A stretch of 52,835 bases of DNA from Hydnum rufescens UP504 (GCA_014904985.1 MU129195.1:7963-60797), one strand, 5' to 3'. Counted from the first letter of the stretch, positions 35,626-47,650 are shown. Translations and numbers: made by a program. The notes: generated by a model from the sequence alone, not told the origin.

Positions 35626-36879
35626 ATGCTTCCCGTTGCTCGTCTCACCCAACAGCTAGGTCCAGTGCGGCCGGCTCGATCACAACCCATTGCAGCTGGA
35701 CGTAAGACCCCGCTTCAGTCATCATCGTCTTTCTACCGATTATTGATTTCCACTTCTTCGTCTTGGTACATAGCTCAAACTGAAAGCATGCACTGGATAG
35801 AAGATGTCGGGCGGCAAGCAACACTCCCTATTACGTCTATAACCCACCATGTCTCAGGCTCTCATTCGACGGAAAGAAGCTCGTGAAGTTAACCTGATTA
35901 CCATCCCCCCTGGGATTCCATTTGGGTATTCTTGGCTCCTCAGGACTTCGAACTTGCCGCCTGGCAGCTTAGTTATTTGTGTATTGCGCCTCGCCTGGTA
36001 TCAGTCCTCCCATTTAGTAGGATGCCAATATTAATAGTAACCTTCATCTTCCACAGCTACAAGCATCTTTTTTATCATAAGTGTATGTTCTCGTCATCTT
36101 CGACCTTGTTATGAACTTAATTTTTGAATAGAGACCAAAAATATATGGAGTCGTGATGATCCACCAATGGTTTGTCTCCTGTCGGCTTGTTTGGTATTCA
36201 GTGCAACAACTTGGGGGATTTTCTATGAATACACGATACGAAGGATCGTCTATCTGGCTCTGTTGATGATGCTGCGTGATTTCCTTATCGTCGGCGTGTT
36301 TGTAGCGACTGGTGTTTGGTAGGCACCCGAATCCCAAATTCTCCAAATAATTGCGAAGCAGAGTCACTCATTGGTGACTCAGGCTCTTCTCCAGATTCTT
36401 TCTTCTTCCCTCCCCTCCTATTTCCCATCAGACGGAGAATTCCCTAGAATGGACTTATGCATTCGACGTGCATACGAACACCTTTTTCCCATTCTATTTG
36501 TGGTTGTATGTTATCCAACTATTTCTCGCCCGTTTGATCGACCAGGACCGATGGCTATCCCTATGGTTGGGCAATACCTTGTATCTTGCTGCGTACGTAA
36601 TTGGAACGTTGCACTTTCGGGGCTCCCCCGCCCAGTACCTCTTCTTCTAGCTTCGCCCAATACACATACATAACTTACTTGGGTCTAAACAGTCGATCTA
36701 TAATGTTCCACAGAACGCATATCTCCTTTCTAATCCTTTTTTTTTTCGGTCCAGCCCAGCCCTTCTTAATTCGATCCGAGCTCCTTTTGTTTCCTCTAAT
36801 ACCTCTCCTGCTCACCTACATCGTTTCCCTACTTAGATTCAATATCAGCAAAGCAGTTCTAGCCATGTACTTTTGGTGA
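35626..36879 (+). CDS. UNC-50/GMH1 family Golgi membrane protein
   Basis: Multi-pass inner-nuclear/Golgi membrane protein family linked to Arf-GEF recruitment. The start MLPVARLTQQLGP is typical. Later exons read DFELAAWQLSYLCIAPR, HLFYHK, TKNIWSRDDPPMVCLLSACL, a membrane segment, EWTYAFDVHTNTFFPFYLWL, YVIQLFLARLIDQDRWLSLW, LGNTLYLAA, AQYTYITYLGLN and PFLIRSELLLFPLIPLLLTY, ending KAVLAMYFW. The last three exons splice cleanly (introns near 36594-36650 and 36691-36749). The join between YHK and ETKN or TKN is one base off with visible splice sites, so one junction is unresolved or damaged. At least four hydrophobic segments are evident. Confidence 0.82.
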
Positions 36880-37343
36880 TCAACCATAAAAAAAGTCAGT
36901 CGTGTGTGGGTCATTACTATCAGTCACGGGTTACGTTGCCGCTACCGTGTAATTGCCGTTTCCTCTCTACCTCCTTCAATTCTCACACAGCAGGTTCCAA
37001 ACTTTCCATGTAGATGTAGGGTGTCTATAGCAAAGTATCTATGACAAAAAACTGGCAAATTTCATTGATTTGTTGTCTCTTTGTGTTATTTTAAGTGTTC
37101 AGGCAAACAGAATTCGTTGCTTCCGAACCACCCGAAATGCTTCTCCTAAATATTTAGGGCATCCCTTGCCCCAAAATTATCATAGTCCCATTGAGTATGT
37201 TCCTAAGAAGCTATCTGCCTAATTTCTGCCTTCCCGGGGGTGATCTGGACAAATGAGGTGCACCCGAATACTGGTGCCTAAATCTGATTTGGCAGGCACC
37301 ATATTTCCAGTAAACAAACAACTTTCAAACTCCGTCCAACTCC
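36880..37343. other. Boundary spacer between gene half and transposon island
   Basis: No gene is seen. CpG dinucleotides become rare from about here to the end of the window, with local exceptions. No transposon terminal repeat could be recognised for the element that follows. Confidence 0.4.
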
Positions 37344-38905
37344 ATGTCACCCCAGGGGCCTCATAGACCTCGGCAGTATTCTGAAGATGACATGCAGAAA
37401 GCCCTGGCTGAGCTAAAAGATGGGATTTATCCTAATGTAACTGCAGCAGCAAATGTGTACCGAATTCCCCCAAGGACCCTGCGGTGGCATGTCACAAATG
37501 GAGATGATGCAACAAGGCAGCATGCCCGTCATTCACAACAGCTGTTGACCCCCGCTCAGGTAAATGAATGACAATATTACACATAAATTTATTAACATTT
37601 CTGCCTAGGAATCTTCACTGCTTGAGTGGATCATGCACCTTGGCTTGCTTGCCCAACCATTGGACCGTCGCACAATTGGACCCTTTGTAGAAGACATATG
37701 TGGCACTTTTCCTGGGAAGGGGTGGTTGGGACGGTTTCTAGAACGCCACAAGGAGAAGTTGTCATACTGCCAATCTTCAGCCCTAGACCCAAAGCGTGCG
37801 CGATCCTTCAATTATTCCTCAGTGCAAGACTATTTTGACAAACTCAAGGGTATCCTGGAGGAGTACAATATCCCCTGGGAAAATGTTTATAACATGGATG
37901 AGAAAGGCTGTCAGTTAGGTGGTGGACGGAAAGGTTGCCTTCACAAATATCTCTTTGGTCACAGTTCAAGAGAACGTTATTGTATCCATGATGCAAACCT
38001 TGAACTCGTGACAGTAGTTGAGTGTGTTAGTGCCGATGGTTTTGCTCTCAAGCCATATATCATCTTCAAGGGCAAACAGCTTCGACGCTCATGGTTTGAG
38101 GCTGCAGGGGCTGAGCGTGCTTCAGGGTATGCCCAACCCACATCCTGCTATGAATATATTGATATATGGACCCCTATCAGTATTGGAGTGTCAGAGAATG
38201 GATGGATAGACAATGACCATTGCAAAAAGTGGCTTGAACTCGCATTTCTCCCACAAGCTGAGGCACGAAACCGAACTGGAAAGAAAATTCTCATCATCTG
38301 CGACGGCCATGGGTCACACTGTGCTGGAGACCTACTATTCAAGGCTCATCAGCACAACATCTTAATATTCCGGTTGCCACCACATTGTACCCATCACCTC
38401 CAACCCCTTGATGTTGGAATATTTGGACCATTCCAGACCGTATTCACAGACACAGTGGACAAGCACGTTCAATTATGTCGGCAGGGTCTGTCAAAAACAT
38501 CATTTGTTCAGATTTATTTGGATGCTTCGCGATATGGCATTTAGTAACAGCACAATCTGTGCAGCTTTCCACAAATGTGGAATCAATCCATTCAACCCAG
38601 AGGTCTTCAGCAAAGTGGACTTTGGACCAAGCCAGGCCACCTCCACCATCGCATCATCGCATCTACCCCCTGGTTTCCCAGTTGACCATGAAGATTGGGA
38701 AAAGTCAGCAGGGGAGGACACAGAGTCCGATGAATCATCCCACAGCGCACCTCAATCTGACACTGAAGAAAACAATGGCAACCCCACAGATCCTGTGACA
38801 CTCCCCCCACTACATAACCGACATGCCATAATCTCTCCCCCCCCACCCCCGCCCCTGCCCCCGCTCCCACAACTTCAGCTCACATCCCTAGGCACATCTC
38901 TATGA
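37344..38905 (+). mobile_element. pogo/Fot1-type (Tc1-mariner superfamily) transposase, frameshifted
   Basis: Exon 1 (37344-37559) encodes a psq/CENP-B-like helix-turn-helix (YSEDDMQKALAELKDG, then AANVYRIPPRTLRWHV). A 49 bp intron leads to the DDE domain: VYNMDEKGCQLGGG, KPYIIFKGKQ, ILIICDGHGSH and HHLQPLDVGIFGPFQ hold the three catalytic acids. The long frame stops at 38544 after IYLDASRYGI, but the family continuation RDMAFSNSTICAAFHKCGIN is in the next frame (to 38905). Removing one T near 38525 would restore LDARDMAF, so this copy carries a one-base lesion. The tail is rich in Pro and acidic residues. Terminal repeats were not found. Confidence 0.88.
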
Positions 38906-38961
38906 AGCTTTCCAAAGAGGACCTCAGGATTGCATGTGACTTATGAGATCATAACAAACAA

Positions 38962-39601
38962 ATGCAAGCCACCATAGAGGAGACCCATGCTCATGCTGCA
39001 ATTGTTGGCCGTCGCTACACTGAGCTGCAGACCCAGGTCAATGCCAAGAAGGCAGCACCTGAAATCTCACGTCAATCCTTTGCCACCACAGCACAAGTTT
39101 TGAACACCACCCAAGCTTTGGCAACCATTGCAGCCGAAAGGGCTGAGGAAGCTACTAAGGCACAGGAGAAGGAACAGGAGAAGCGGAACAAAGTGGAAAA
39201 GGCAGAGGAGGCTCGCACTGCAAAGGCCAAAAAGCAATACAAGAGATGGGTCGCTGCTGCCGTCAAGATTGTGAATGATCGCATCACTCAGGAAGATAAG
39301 GTACATCGGGCCCAGATGGCTAAAGAGGTAAAAGAGGCAAAAGCATGCCTTGCTCAAGAGGCAAAAGAAGCAAGGGTGGCTGCGAAGGGCAGCAGAGAAG
39401 GCAGCAGAGAAGGAGGCAAAGCAGCATGCAAATGCTGAAGCCACAGCACAGCGGAAGGCCAACAAGGCCACTGGGAAGACAGGCCTGCCACAGAAGAGGA
39501 AGAGGATCAGCAACAGCGATAGCAAGGATAAAGAGAATGGGAGGGCGGACGGATCCGATGGAGTGTCTGTCTCACCCTCTAAACGGCCCCATACCCTCTG
39601 A
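38962..39601 (+). CDS. Coiled-coil C-terminal part of the pogo-type element, split frame
   Basis: Two overlapping frames (38962-39438 and 39350-39601) encode Ala/Glu/Lys-rich coiled-coil sequence (EEATKAQEKEQEKRNKVEKA) and then a basic, nuclear-localisation-like tail (LPQKRKRISNS ... SPSKRPHTL). They probably form the C-terminus of the upstream transposase, separated by an in-frame stop after DLR and by another shift at about 39400. It could also be a second small ORF of the element. Confidence 0.5.
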
Positions 39602-40846
39602 CTGCCACAAGCTACCCCAAGCCCCTCTCGGCATCAACCTCAGCCCCGACCTAGATGGACGACACCTTATATCAACATGATGGAAACCCCCAACACGGCC
39701 ATTGGTTCAGCTCTCCGGTATGCGACAGACAGCATGGCTGTGTACCCGGGTCCACCACCACCTCTCATTCATTTTAACACACCTAAAGACACACCAGACA
39801 ACGAGGCAGCAGAGGTTCTACTGGTGCTGGGAGCAGGGCGATGAGATTCAGAGCAATGGCAATTACACAGGTTGCCGAACTACTTGGGCGCAAAATGGGT
39901 GGTCAACGCGGATCCGTCATACCACCCTCAATTTTACACAGAATCCCTTATAATTTTTAGGACTTGTTCATAGTATCATTGATCCTATTCATGCCAAGTT
40001 TGAGGGTGAACGGAGCTCTCTAGCACCTTCGGGAGTGATTTTGGTAACTTTGCGGCAATTACCCCATAAATGATAGTACCATATTAGCCAGGCTTGATGT
40101 TTGGTTGATTAATCGGAGAACATCTGAATAGCACTGGGATGAGACCTACCAATATTACAGTCTATAAAATTTTTGGGCAGGGGAGAAAATCAAGGGGTAA
40201 TGTGAATTCGGAATTGTAAATGTACTCATTAAAGGCCCAGGATGAGTGCGGAAAATTAGTCTGGGACCCTTGAATAGATGGAGGTCAGTACCAAACTGAC
40301 ATCACACACAAATGAAAATATCTGGCCTGTGATGCACCTCAGACACCCCATCCTGAGGACCTCATGAGGCCCTTATTTGGTGGGGTGGGGGAGACCCTCA
40401 TGAGGAGTTTTTGAATAGGTAGTATGGTGGTGTTCCACTTCCTATTCTGTGTAGCTACATTGGGGGTCCAGGGGCAGAGCCCCCAGGAGCTCTAGGATAG
40501 TGTTGCTACATTTGTATAGCCCAATATTGAGGGGATCTACCACACTAGCCCACTATTGTAGTGTAGCAACAGTGGATCATGCTACATATAGATGTAGCTA
40601 CATGGACTTCTAATGTATCTAGTGTAGCTCCACTGGTCTGTCTATTGTGGCTACACCACTTATTTTCATTAATTCTTGCTAAGTCCTCAATAACAATTAT
40701 CAGTGGAAGCAGATGGATATACTTGGCTATTGGGATGGGTGGATTACACCATGAGACTGTTATATAATCATTCCTGAATAGTATCCAATTACATAATAAC
40801 ATGTTTCCTATTAAAAAAGCCCAAATGCAGTAATTGGATGAAGTAC

Positions 40847-41062
40847 ATCCAAAAAAATTTAGCCATCCAGCCCAATGGGATTCCAGGACCAGGGGGAGGT
40901 GCCTGGGATAGATGGATGGACCCCTAGGGACCTTGACACTGTGAAAAAACCAGGCCCAGGGCCATTGGTTAGTGCCTGAAACAATGAGAACAGTAAAAAC
41001 AGCACTGGAACCACTGGAAATTGCTGGAAAATAAGTGCTGGGTGGACAATCCTGAAATTTGG
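40847..41062 (+). repeat. Direct repeat, copy 1 (partner at 49255-49471)
   Basis: Begins agtacatccaaaaaaattta and includes ccaggaccagggggaggt, gggatagatggatgg, aaccaggcccagggcca and cactggaaccactgga. The same blocks in the same order and orientation recur 8.4 kb downstream with about one difference every 7-10 bases. Confidence 0.85.
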
Positions 41063-41214
41063 CACCTATTAGGAGACTCAGCAGGAAGATCACTTCCTGC
41101 CTGAAGATGACCATACCTCTGTAGGGACTGAAGGCCATGTAGCCATTGAAGTGATGGATACTGTGTAGCATGGAAGAGTTTTTGGCTTGAAGGGGGGGGG
41201 GGGCTAAAGTTGGC

Positions 41215-41294
41215 TTCAGTTGGATTTGAACTTGAGAGGTGTATAAAGTATCTCTGAGTCTATAACCTGGTAACCAACTGCACTACAAGAGGCC
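41215..41294 (-). repeat. tRNA-like sequence with A and B boxes (possible SINE head)
   Basis: The reverse complement carries TAGTGCAGTTGG (fits the RNA polymerase III A box) and, ~53 bases later, AGTTCAAATCC (B box). A loop resembling CTCAGAG would give a CAG (Leu-type) anticodon. Acceptor and D stems pair poorly, so this is a degenerate tRNA gene or a tRNA-derived SINE rather than a working tRNA. Confidence 0.45.
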
Positions 41295-42233
41295 ATATCA
41301 ATTTGTGCTCTCACTAACTTATGAAAGCCTTAGTTAGCTCTTTGAGGTGTGGGAGCAGAAAATATTATATTAACATAGGTACAGTCTTTCACCGGCCAAT
41401 GACTGAAAAGTAATGACATGCCTCTAGAAGCCTCAAATTTGCAGAACAGCACTTGAATTTTTAGGAGACATAGAGATGTATATTGTCTACCCCTTCATGC
41501 AATGTACCAGGTATTTAGGTATTGTGGTGCATAGTTATTGCAGAGTTACTGATAGGTGTTGAAATTATGTAACCCCACTCAATGACTGAAAAAGGCTGGT
41601 AACCACCAGGCTAAGACTCCTTGTCTTCACCAGATCTCCCATGATGCAGATGGGACATAATGAACACCTTCAAACTGACCCCACAGTTCTGAAATGTGCA
41701 TGTGCATCCAGCAGTAAGTACTCTTTGCTGGGTTGTTTCTGAAACCAGAAGCAAATGAGCTGAGCTGATTTTTTGGAGTTATCTTTAACATAGCTCTTCC
41801 AACATGACACCTATGGTGTTTCACTTTGGCAGAGATGTGCATGGGGGTAAGTTCTATATTTGTGCCTCGGCAATAATGGCTTAGGTGAAAACTGTGCAAG
41901 AAAATTGCCTTTTGGTCATTGGACAGTGACCAGCATTGGGTGGTGAAAGACTGTACTCCATTTTTCTTGAAAATGAATTTATGTAAAATGAGTCCACATG
42001 AGTATAAACATTGTCCTTTGTGAGCATGGCATCACAGGGTCCTTCAAGTACTGGTGCTACAGGGCAAAATGAGACAATAGAAGAAAGGGGGATAATGCCA
42101 CCTGCACATTGGGCACTGGCCCAGACATGCTTTTTGATCTCATAAAATTTGATATTACAGGTGGGTGATGGAGGAATAGATGAGAACCAGTGTACAAATG
42201 CCCATAACAGGGCTTCAGGGCCAGTGTGGAAAA

Positions 42234-42731
42234 CTAGTCTGAGTTCACCAACATGACAATCTTAAGGGCAAGGAGATTTAATGTGAAAGCCCACTCTGAG
42301 ATAGCAACACCCTGCATACCTTTGAATCCTGCATTGGTTTCTGTCATGCCCCACTCCTTTATCTGAACAAGGATTGGATTGAAAGACTCCCCTGACTTTG
42401 CCGTTGCAGGTCTGGTCATTTCTTCAGCAAAGAATGGGTTTGGAGCATTCACATGAAGACAGAAACTCCACCAGACATCCAAAGTGAGGAATTGCTCTGG
42501 CATGTCATCAGTATTGTAAGAACCATGCACATGAGTAGTGAGCCTGGAATTGGAAAATTTGAAGAAACAGACAATGGCTGACACAAGCCCAGGAATGTTG
42601 TAGTTGTCCATGAGTAGAGCGATTGGGCACTGATGCCTGTGGGGGGATTTGGCTAGCTTAATGTGTGTAAGACCATGAGCCAGGGTGATTGACTCTTCCT
42701 CATGGACTTCCATTGTGGAAGATAAAAACAT
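42234..42731 (-). pseudogene. Plavaka-type (CACTA-like) transposase, C-terminal fragment
   Basis: A 165-residue frame, HIKLAKSPHRHQCPIALLMD ... FNPILVQIKEWGMTETNAGF, matches the end of the large transposase carried by Plavaka elements of agaricomycetes. It is separated by about 2.8 kb of repeats from the preceding part of the same type of ORF at 45.5-46.3 kb. Confidence 0.55.
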
Positions 42732-42837
42732 CCAGTATCAGAAAATGTGAAATCACACCACTTCCAGCCCTTGGATGATCACATGACCAATTACGAAATT
42801 AATTATGGCCACATGCAGAAACTGAATTTGTTCTATA

Positions 42838-43650
42838 ACTCCATCAGTTTTGATCAAAAACCTTCGCCCATACAATGCTTGGAAAGCTATGATTTACACC
42901 TTTCCAACAGTACCAAACACAAGCTGAATGGTGTTGGAGGGATAAATCCCTACACCATAGAATCCTCATTCTCAGCCCATTTTCCCTACAAATGAATCAA
43001 TTATATGTCACCATGCTCATTTAATTATATCGCCATTCGTTTATTCATGAAATCAATTGGATTCCTACCCTTTCCAACCCATAATATCACCTCATTCCTT
43101 TACCATGTCCACCAGTCAATTTATTGACTATCCATCGGACTTCAACAGTCCTCATCAAAAAGGGGCAGTTTATGCCCTACTTCAAGTCCATTTTCTTTGG
43201 ACAAGGCAATTCAACTTGCCATCTTTCTTCAAGACTGGATGACTTGCCTGCTCTTCCAAGCCATCCTATTGCCTTAAGGGCGATGAATTGTGATTATGTA
43301 ACGACGCGGACCGGGTCTAGTTCTGATTCTGGACTTGCGGATCCATCACATGATCCAGATAGGGGCTGCACTACTCTGAAGGAGTATTTTTCGAATTTCT
43401 CCGTCATTTTTGATCGGATCGACTCGAAACGACCGCGCCCAGAAAGCTACGAATCGTACCTATCGAACGATACCAAGAACGAAACGAACGGATCAAAAAT
43501 GCGGTCCCTGTAACAATATCTTGCCATGATTCATACTCTTAAGGAGTATTTTTTGAATTTCTCTGTCAGTTTTGATCGGATCGACTCGAAACGACCATGC
43601 CCTGAAGGCTGTTGAAAATGCGCATCGAACGGTACCAAGGGAAAAACGAG
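42838..43650. repeat. ~160 bp module, copies near 42838, 43378 and 43540
   Basis: Core is ctcc.tca.ttttgatc followed by agaaagctacgaat-type sequence and taccaag. The 43378 and 43540 copies are ~162 bp apart and rich in CpG (gatcggatcgactcgaaacg). Related copies occur at about 44360, 44515, 46700 and 46865. Confidence 0.7.
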
Positions 43651-44320
43651 CGGACCCGAACTCCATTTTTCACAAGACAACTCCCTCCCCATGGCTCCCC
43701 CTTTGCTCCACCATTCAAAATAGCGAATTACTTCCGGCCCTCTTATGTCCGATGGAGAAGACCCTCAGGGCGACCTATTCCACTTTTCCTTAAGGGAACT
43801 TGTCCAGGTTTGAAGGAGGAATAGCATGTAATGTGTCAATCTCCCCTTTTATCTTGAAATTGGAATATCTCCATCAGTTTTGAAGATTTTAACTTGATTT
43901 CTTTTTCTCTGTGTGTCCCTTAAGTCCGACTTTTTCACTTTCTATTGAGTCGAAGTCTGGATTGTATATTAGGTGCAGCTAGCACACAAATTCATTAGTT
44001 CTCCCCCTCCCTCCAGTTTGAAGCTCCTTGAACAGCTGCTGGTCCCTGGGTGATTTCTCACTACAAAAAGCGAATTCTAACTACACTTTGACTAAGGTCT
44101 CAAGAAGAGATTCTTAGGGTGTGGTAATTTGACTGAAAGACACATTCTCACTTAATTGCTTGGGCTTTGTTGGCTCACTGCAATTTCCCCTGTTCAAAAG
44201 ACCTTCCCCCACTCGGACCTGAACATCTGGATTAGATCTGTGATCCCCTCATTCATCCCTGACTCAACATCGTGGACAGTAGTTGGATTGGTTTTATAAC
44301 CATCCTGCTTACAACGGACC
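42932..44320. repeat. Long direct repeat D1 (partner D2 at 46283-47650)
   Basis: Starts gttggagggataaa (which reads GIYPS on the minus strand, Plavaka coding sequence) and ends near ccatcctgcttaca. Shared internal blocks with D2 include taccaagggaaaaacgagcg and tatgtccgatggag. It is diverged but collinear over ~1.4 kb. Confidence 0.7.
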
Positions 44321-44835
44321 AAAACTGCACTCTCCAGACTATCAAAATCTGGAAATTCCAGTAAAATGAATTTCTCTGTCAGTTCACATCCAATCCTCTT
44401 GAAAACACCACACCTAGAAAGATATTAAAAATCTGCATCTAATGGTATTGAGAATGTGAAGAACAGATCAAAACTGCACTCTACGGAATGATATTACTCT
44501 CAGAATCAACACCCATCAGTATTTTACACATTTATCCTTCATTTCACATCTGATCTGCTTGGAAGCACCACTCCCAGAAAGCTGTTAAAAATATGCATCA
44601 AATGATACTAAGAACATCTATTGTGGATGCAAACTGCTGTTTCTGCATTGAATCCCATCCCATGCACTTGTCCCCATCATCAACCAGCAACAAAACACCT
44701 TAACCATTGGACTATGGCTCAAATTAATCTCCAAAACCCGGAGATATCCTTTCATTTCGTCTGCCAGAATGCTCCACATGGTCAGTGACCTCATGCTCCA
44801 AGCATTCCACATGCTCAGCAAATTGGTGACATCAC

Positions 44836-44945
44836 CCCTTCCATGATTTCTTTTGTTCTCTTTATGAATGACATCACTATGACATCACTATGACATCACC
44901 CTTCCATGATTTCTTTTGTTCTCTTTATGCATGACTCACCTATGA
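44836..44945. repeat. Short tandem repeats (38 bp block twice; tgacatcacta and tgactcac units)
   Basis: The block cttccatgatttcttttgtt...ctctttatg occurs at about 44839 and 44904. Between and after the copies, tgacatcacta repeats three times, then tgactcac-type units repeat three times. Confidence 0.85.
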
Positions 44946-45002
44946 CTCACATATGACTCACCCATGAGGGAGTCATTTTCTTTAACCACAGCCACCTCCA
45001 GA

Positions 45003-45014
45003 AAGGTATAAAAG
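45003..45014 (+). promoter_or_regulatory. TATA-like element
   Basis: aggtataaaagc is followed within 30-60 bases by pyrimidine-rich sequence. It resembles a core promoter, perhaps of an element LTR, but no downstream ORF supports it. Confidence 0.3.
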
Positions 45015-45417
45015 CTGGTAGATTTCCTGTATCCCCCCATCATCATCTCCTCTCTGGAAATCATCACTGTCAACCACTGTCAACTTTTCTGCTTGCCTCT
45101 AAAGAACAGTCTATCTATAAGCCATCTGGAGCTAAGTCATCTTCAAGGTTGTTGAGACAAAGCCACTGGAAGCCCTCTATGTGAATCACTAAAGCCAAGG
45201 ATAGTTGCAGGACCTAAGGTTAGAGTTGCTGGACATCCAAGGAAAAGTAAGCATAATGAAATATGAATCAGGTTTTGAAGAAAGAAGGAAGAAACATACA
45301 ACAAGACTAACCAAGCACTGACCAGTCTGTAACTCACAGATATCCACATTTTGACCAGGAGAACATAAACAAGAATACACAAATATCAGTAAATGAACCA
45401 ACACAACACGAACAACA

Positions 45418-45535
45418 TATAAGCCTTTCTACAAGCATCCCAGATGTATAAGCCTTTTCATAAGCATCCCACATGATGTGTAAGCCTTCCTACAAGCATC
45501 CCCTATGTATAAGCCTTTCTACAAACATCCCAGAT
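45418..45535. repeat. Minisatellite, four ~30 bp units
   Basis: Units of the type tataagcctttctacaagca followed by tcccagatg. Unit length varies slightly. Confidence 0.85.
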
Positions 45536-45548
45536 GATATATCATTGA

Positions 45549-46314
45549 CTACAGATAGTCCATATCCCATCCTATTCCCCATGGAACACTGTACACACCT
45601 TGCAGAGTGTGATCAACCATTGAAGCGAACCAACCCAATGAATAACAACAGAAATGCAGTCTCCCATTTACACACTGGCTGAACCAGATTTTGATTTGAC
45701 AGTCATTGGAGCTCCCAACCCTTCTTCTATACCATGTCCCATTGCTGGCTTCACCATTGAAGATATGTCTGGAAATGGTGAATGTTCTCCTTTCAGGTGA
45801 GAGCATGTACAACTTGTGCCATAAAGTCTTTGTGGTTAGACTCACAATATGGCTCTTTGCAAGATTCAATGTGAAATGTCTCAGAGGTTTCAGTGCTGTA
45901 ATTATCTGTTGTCCCATGGTCTTTGATTGTCATGGGGTAATGATTGCCAACATGCTCTTTTGGTAAGTTCATGTGAGGAATTACACCATTCTTCCCATGA
46001 TATGATCCATTTTCAATGTATACTTGTTTGGCAGCATGATAATCAGTGCAAAGATCAGATAACATCTTGTCAGTATGCATCAGAAGCTGGACTGTATAGA
46101 TGAAATCCATCTGAGATTGTAGGGCTTTGAGTACATGAGGTGTGGCTCCATCTGCTCCAGCAACTGCACCACAGATCAGGCATTGGAGGTCATGACAATG
46201 AATGCACCTGTCAAGTTCCCCCTCCCTGATTGTGTGAGCAAGCCAACCAACATGATAATCCTGGAACTCCTTGATCACACCATTGTTGGAGGGATAAAAT
46301 CCCATTATGTGCAT
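45549..46314 (-). pseudogene. Plavaka-type transposase, central fragment
   Basis: The frame from 46314 reads GFYPSNNGVIKEFQDYHVGW, IREGELDRCIHCHD, ICGAVAGADGATPHVLKALQ, MNLPKEHVGNHYPMTIKDHG, TDNYSTETSETFHIESCKEP and NHKDFMAQVVHAL. The NTE..E.LHID-like stretch is a Plavaka signature. The continuation (RRTFTISRHIFN) is in another frame near 45800, so the copy is broken. The upstream N-terminal half and the downstream C-terminus are not contiguous. Confidence 0.65.
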
Positions 46315-47650
46315 ACCTCATCCGGGCCCAACTACCTCCTCAAATGAATCCATATTTCTACATTTCTCTCATATCCACACTCATTATTCCTCCGGCCATC
46401 AAATAGCATGGATTCACATCCCAGGAACCATGGTCCTTTTTACTTTTCCTCCACCCTATATATGAGACAATTACTTGTCTGTCCTTGGCACTTCAACAAG
46501 CCATCCAAATTGTACTTATTTCCAAGCCAGTTCAACCAGGCTATAGCAATTCAACTTGCTTACTTTTGTCCATCTATTGTATCACTATTGGCATATCCAA
46601 TTGCCTCAAGGGTGGTATTTGACCTTGGATTACCTAACATGACTCCCACTTTGACTCACAGACTCATCACATGTTAAATAGGGGCTATTCCAATACTCTC
46701 AAGGAGTATTTCACAAATATCTCCACCAATTTTGATCCAATCGACTTGGCAAAACAGCACCCAGAAAGCTACGGTCAATACCTGTCTAACAGTACCACAC
46801 AAGCGTTTATTGGATGCGAACTGCATCCTCTGGGTTGATTTTACCTCATGCTCCACACTACCCTTCAGTATTTCGCAAATATCTCCACCAGTTTTGATCT
46901 GATTCGTTAGAAATGACCACCCCTGGAAAGACGCTACAAATACACATCAAATGATACCAAGGGAAAAACGAGCGGATTAGAACTTGGATTTCTGTAATTT
47001 AGTCTCCCCATGTCTCATTTGACTTTTACCTCTGCTTTTTCTGATTACTAAAGGAAGTTATGGTTCCGGCACCCTATGTCCGATGGAGGGTACATCTAGG
47101 ATGACCAGTTCCACCTTTCCCCAAGGGATTTTGTTCAGTAGAAGAGGAGGAATACCTTGGTAAAGCCATATTCTCCTATTCTGACTTGATATTGGAATAT
47201 ATCCTTCAGTTTTGAAGCTTTTGGCCTGATTTTTTTTTCATCATTTTCACCTTAATCCCACCTTTCCTCCGGTTACCATAGAATCTTTCTGTGATGTATA
47301 TTAAGTGCAGGAGATGCGAATTTCTATCATCTTTCCCCCCATCTCCAGTTGAAAAGCTAGTTGAACTGCTGCTGGTGTCTGGGTAAATTCCACAACTCAA
47401 CCACCACTAATCACACTTTTGATAGGCTCTCAAGAGGAGGACCTAGACTGTGATTCCCTGATTTAACAACCCCTTCATTTATTGTCTGGATAGGCTCTGT
47501 CTATACAGGACAATTCCACCCATCCAAAGACCCCTCTTTCCCTTGGACTTTAACATTCGGATTGGCCCCATGATCCCCTCTCTTCGTCCTTGTTTCCATT
47601 TCATGGACTGTAGCTGGTTTTGACTTCTATTTCCTGCTTACACCATGGAG
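46283..47650. repeat. Long direct repeat D2 (partner D1 at 42932-44320)
   Basis: Collinear with D1. It overlaps the start of the Plavaka fragment and contains two ~160 bp modules (about 46700 and 46865). CpG sites present in D1 are often TpG or CpA here. No gene. Confidence 0.7.

Larger units (their letters stand above)
39602..42233. other. Gene-free repeat region
   Basis: AT- and TG/CA-rich sequence without a credible gene. It contains a 216 bp copy of a direct repeat (40847-41062), a 13-base poly-G tract (41199-41211) and a tRNA-like sequence. A stretch at 40440-40650 repeats gtagctaca-type motifs. Confidence 0.5.

Noticed and set aside
35506..35886. 126-residue ORF starting MDDEKKWVC as a separate gene
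   Set aside because: Its second half coincides with the true UNC-50 start (MLPVARL at 35626), and its first half shows no conservation or splice support.
37344..38905. Programmed -1/+1 frameshifting in the pogo-type transposase
   Set aside because: No slippery heptamer is visible at the junction. A one-base lesion is simpler, especially in a decaying repeat region.
39067..39525. Minus-strand ORF rich in Leu/Phe/Ser, membrane-like
   Set aside because: It is the antisense of the Ala/Glu/Lys-rich coiled-coil sequence on the plus strand.
40545..41171. 208-residue minus-strand ORF
   Set aside because: It lies across the 40.8-41.06 kb direct repeat, has no motif or intron signal, and its composition reflects AT-rich non-coding DNA.
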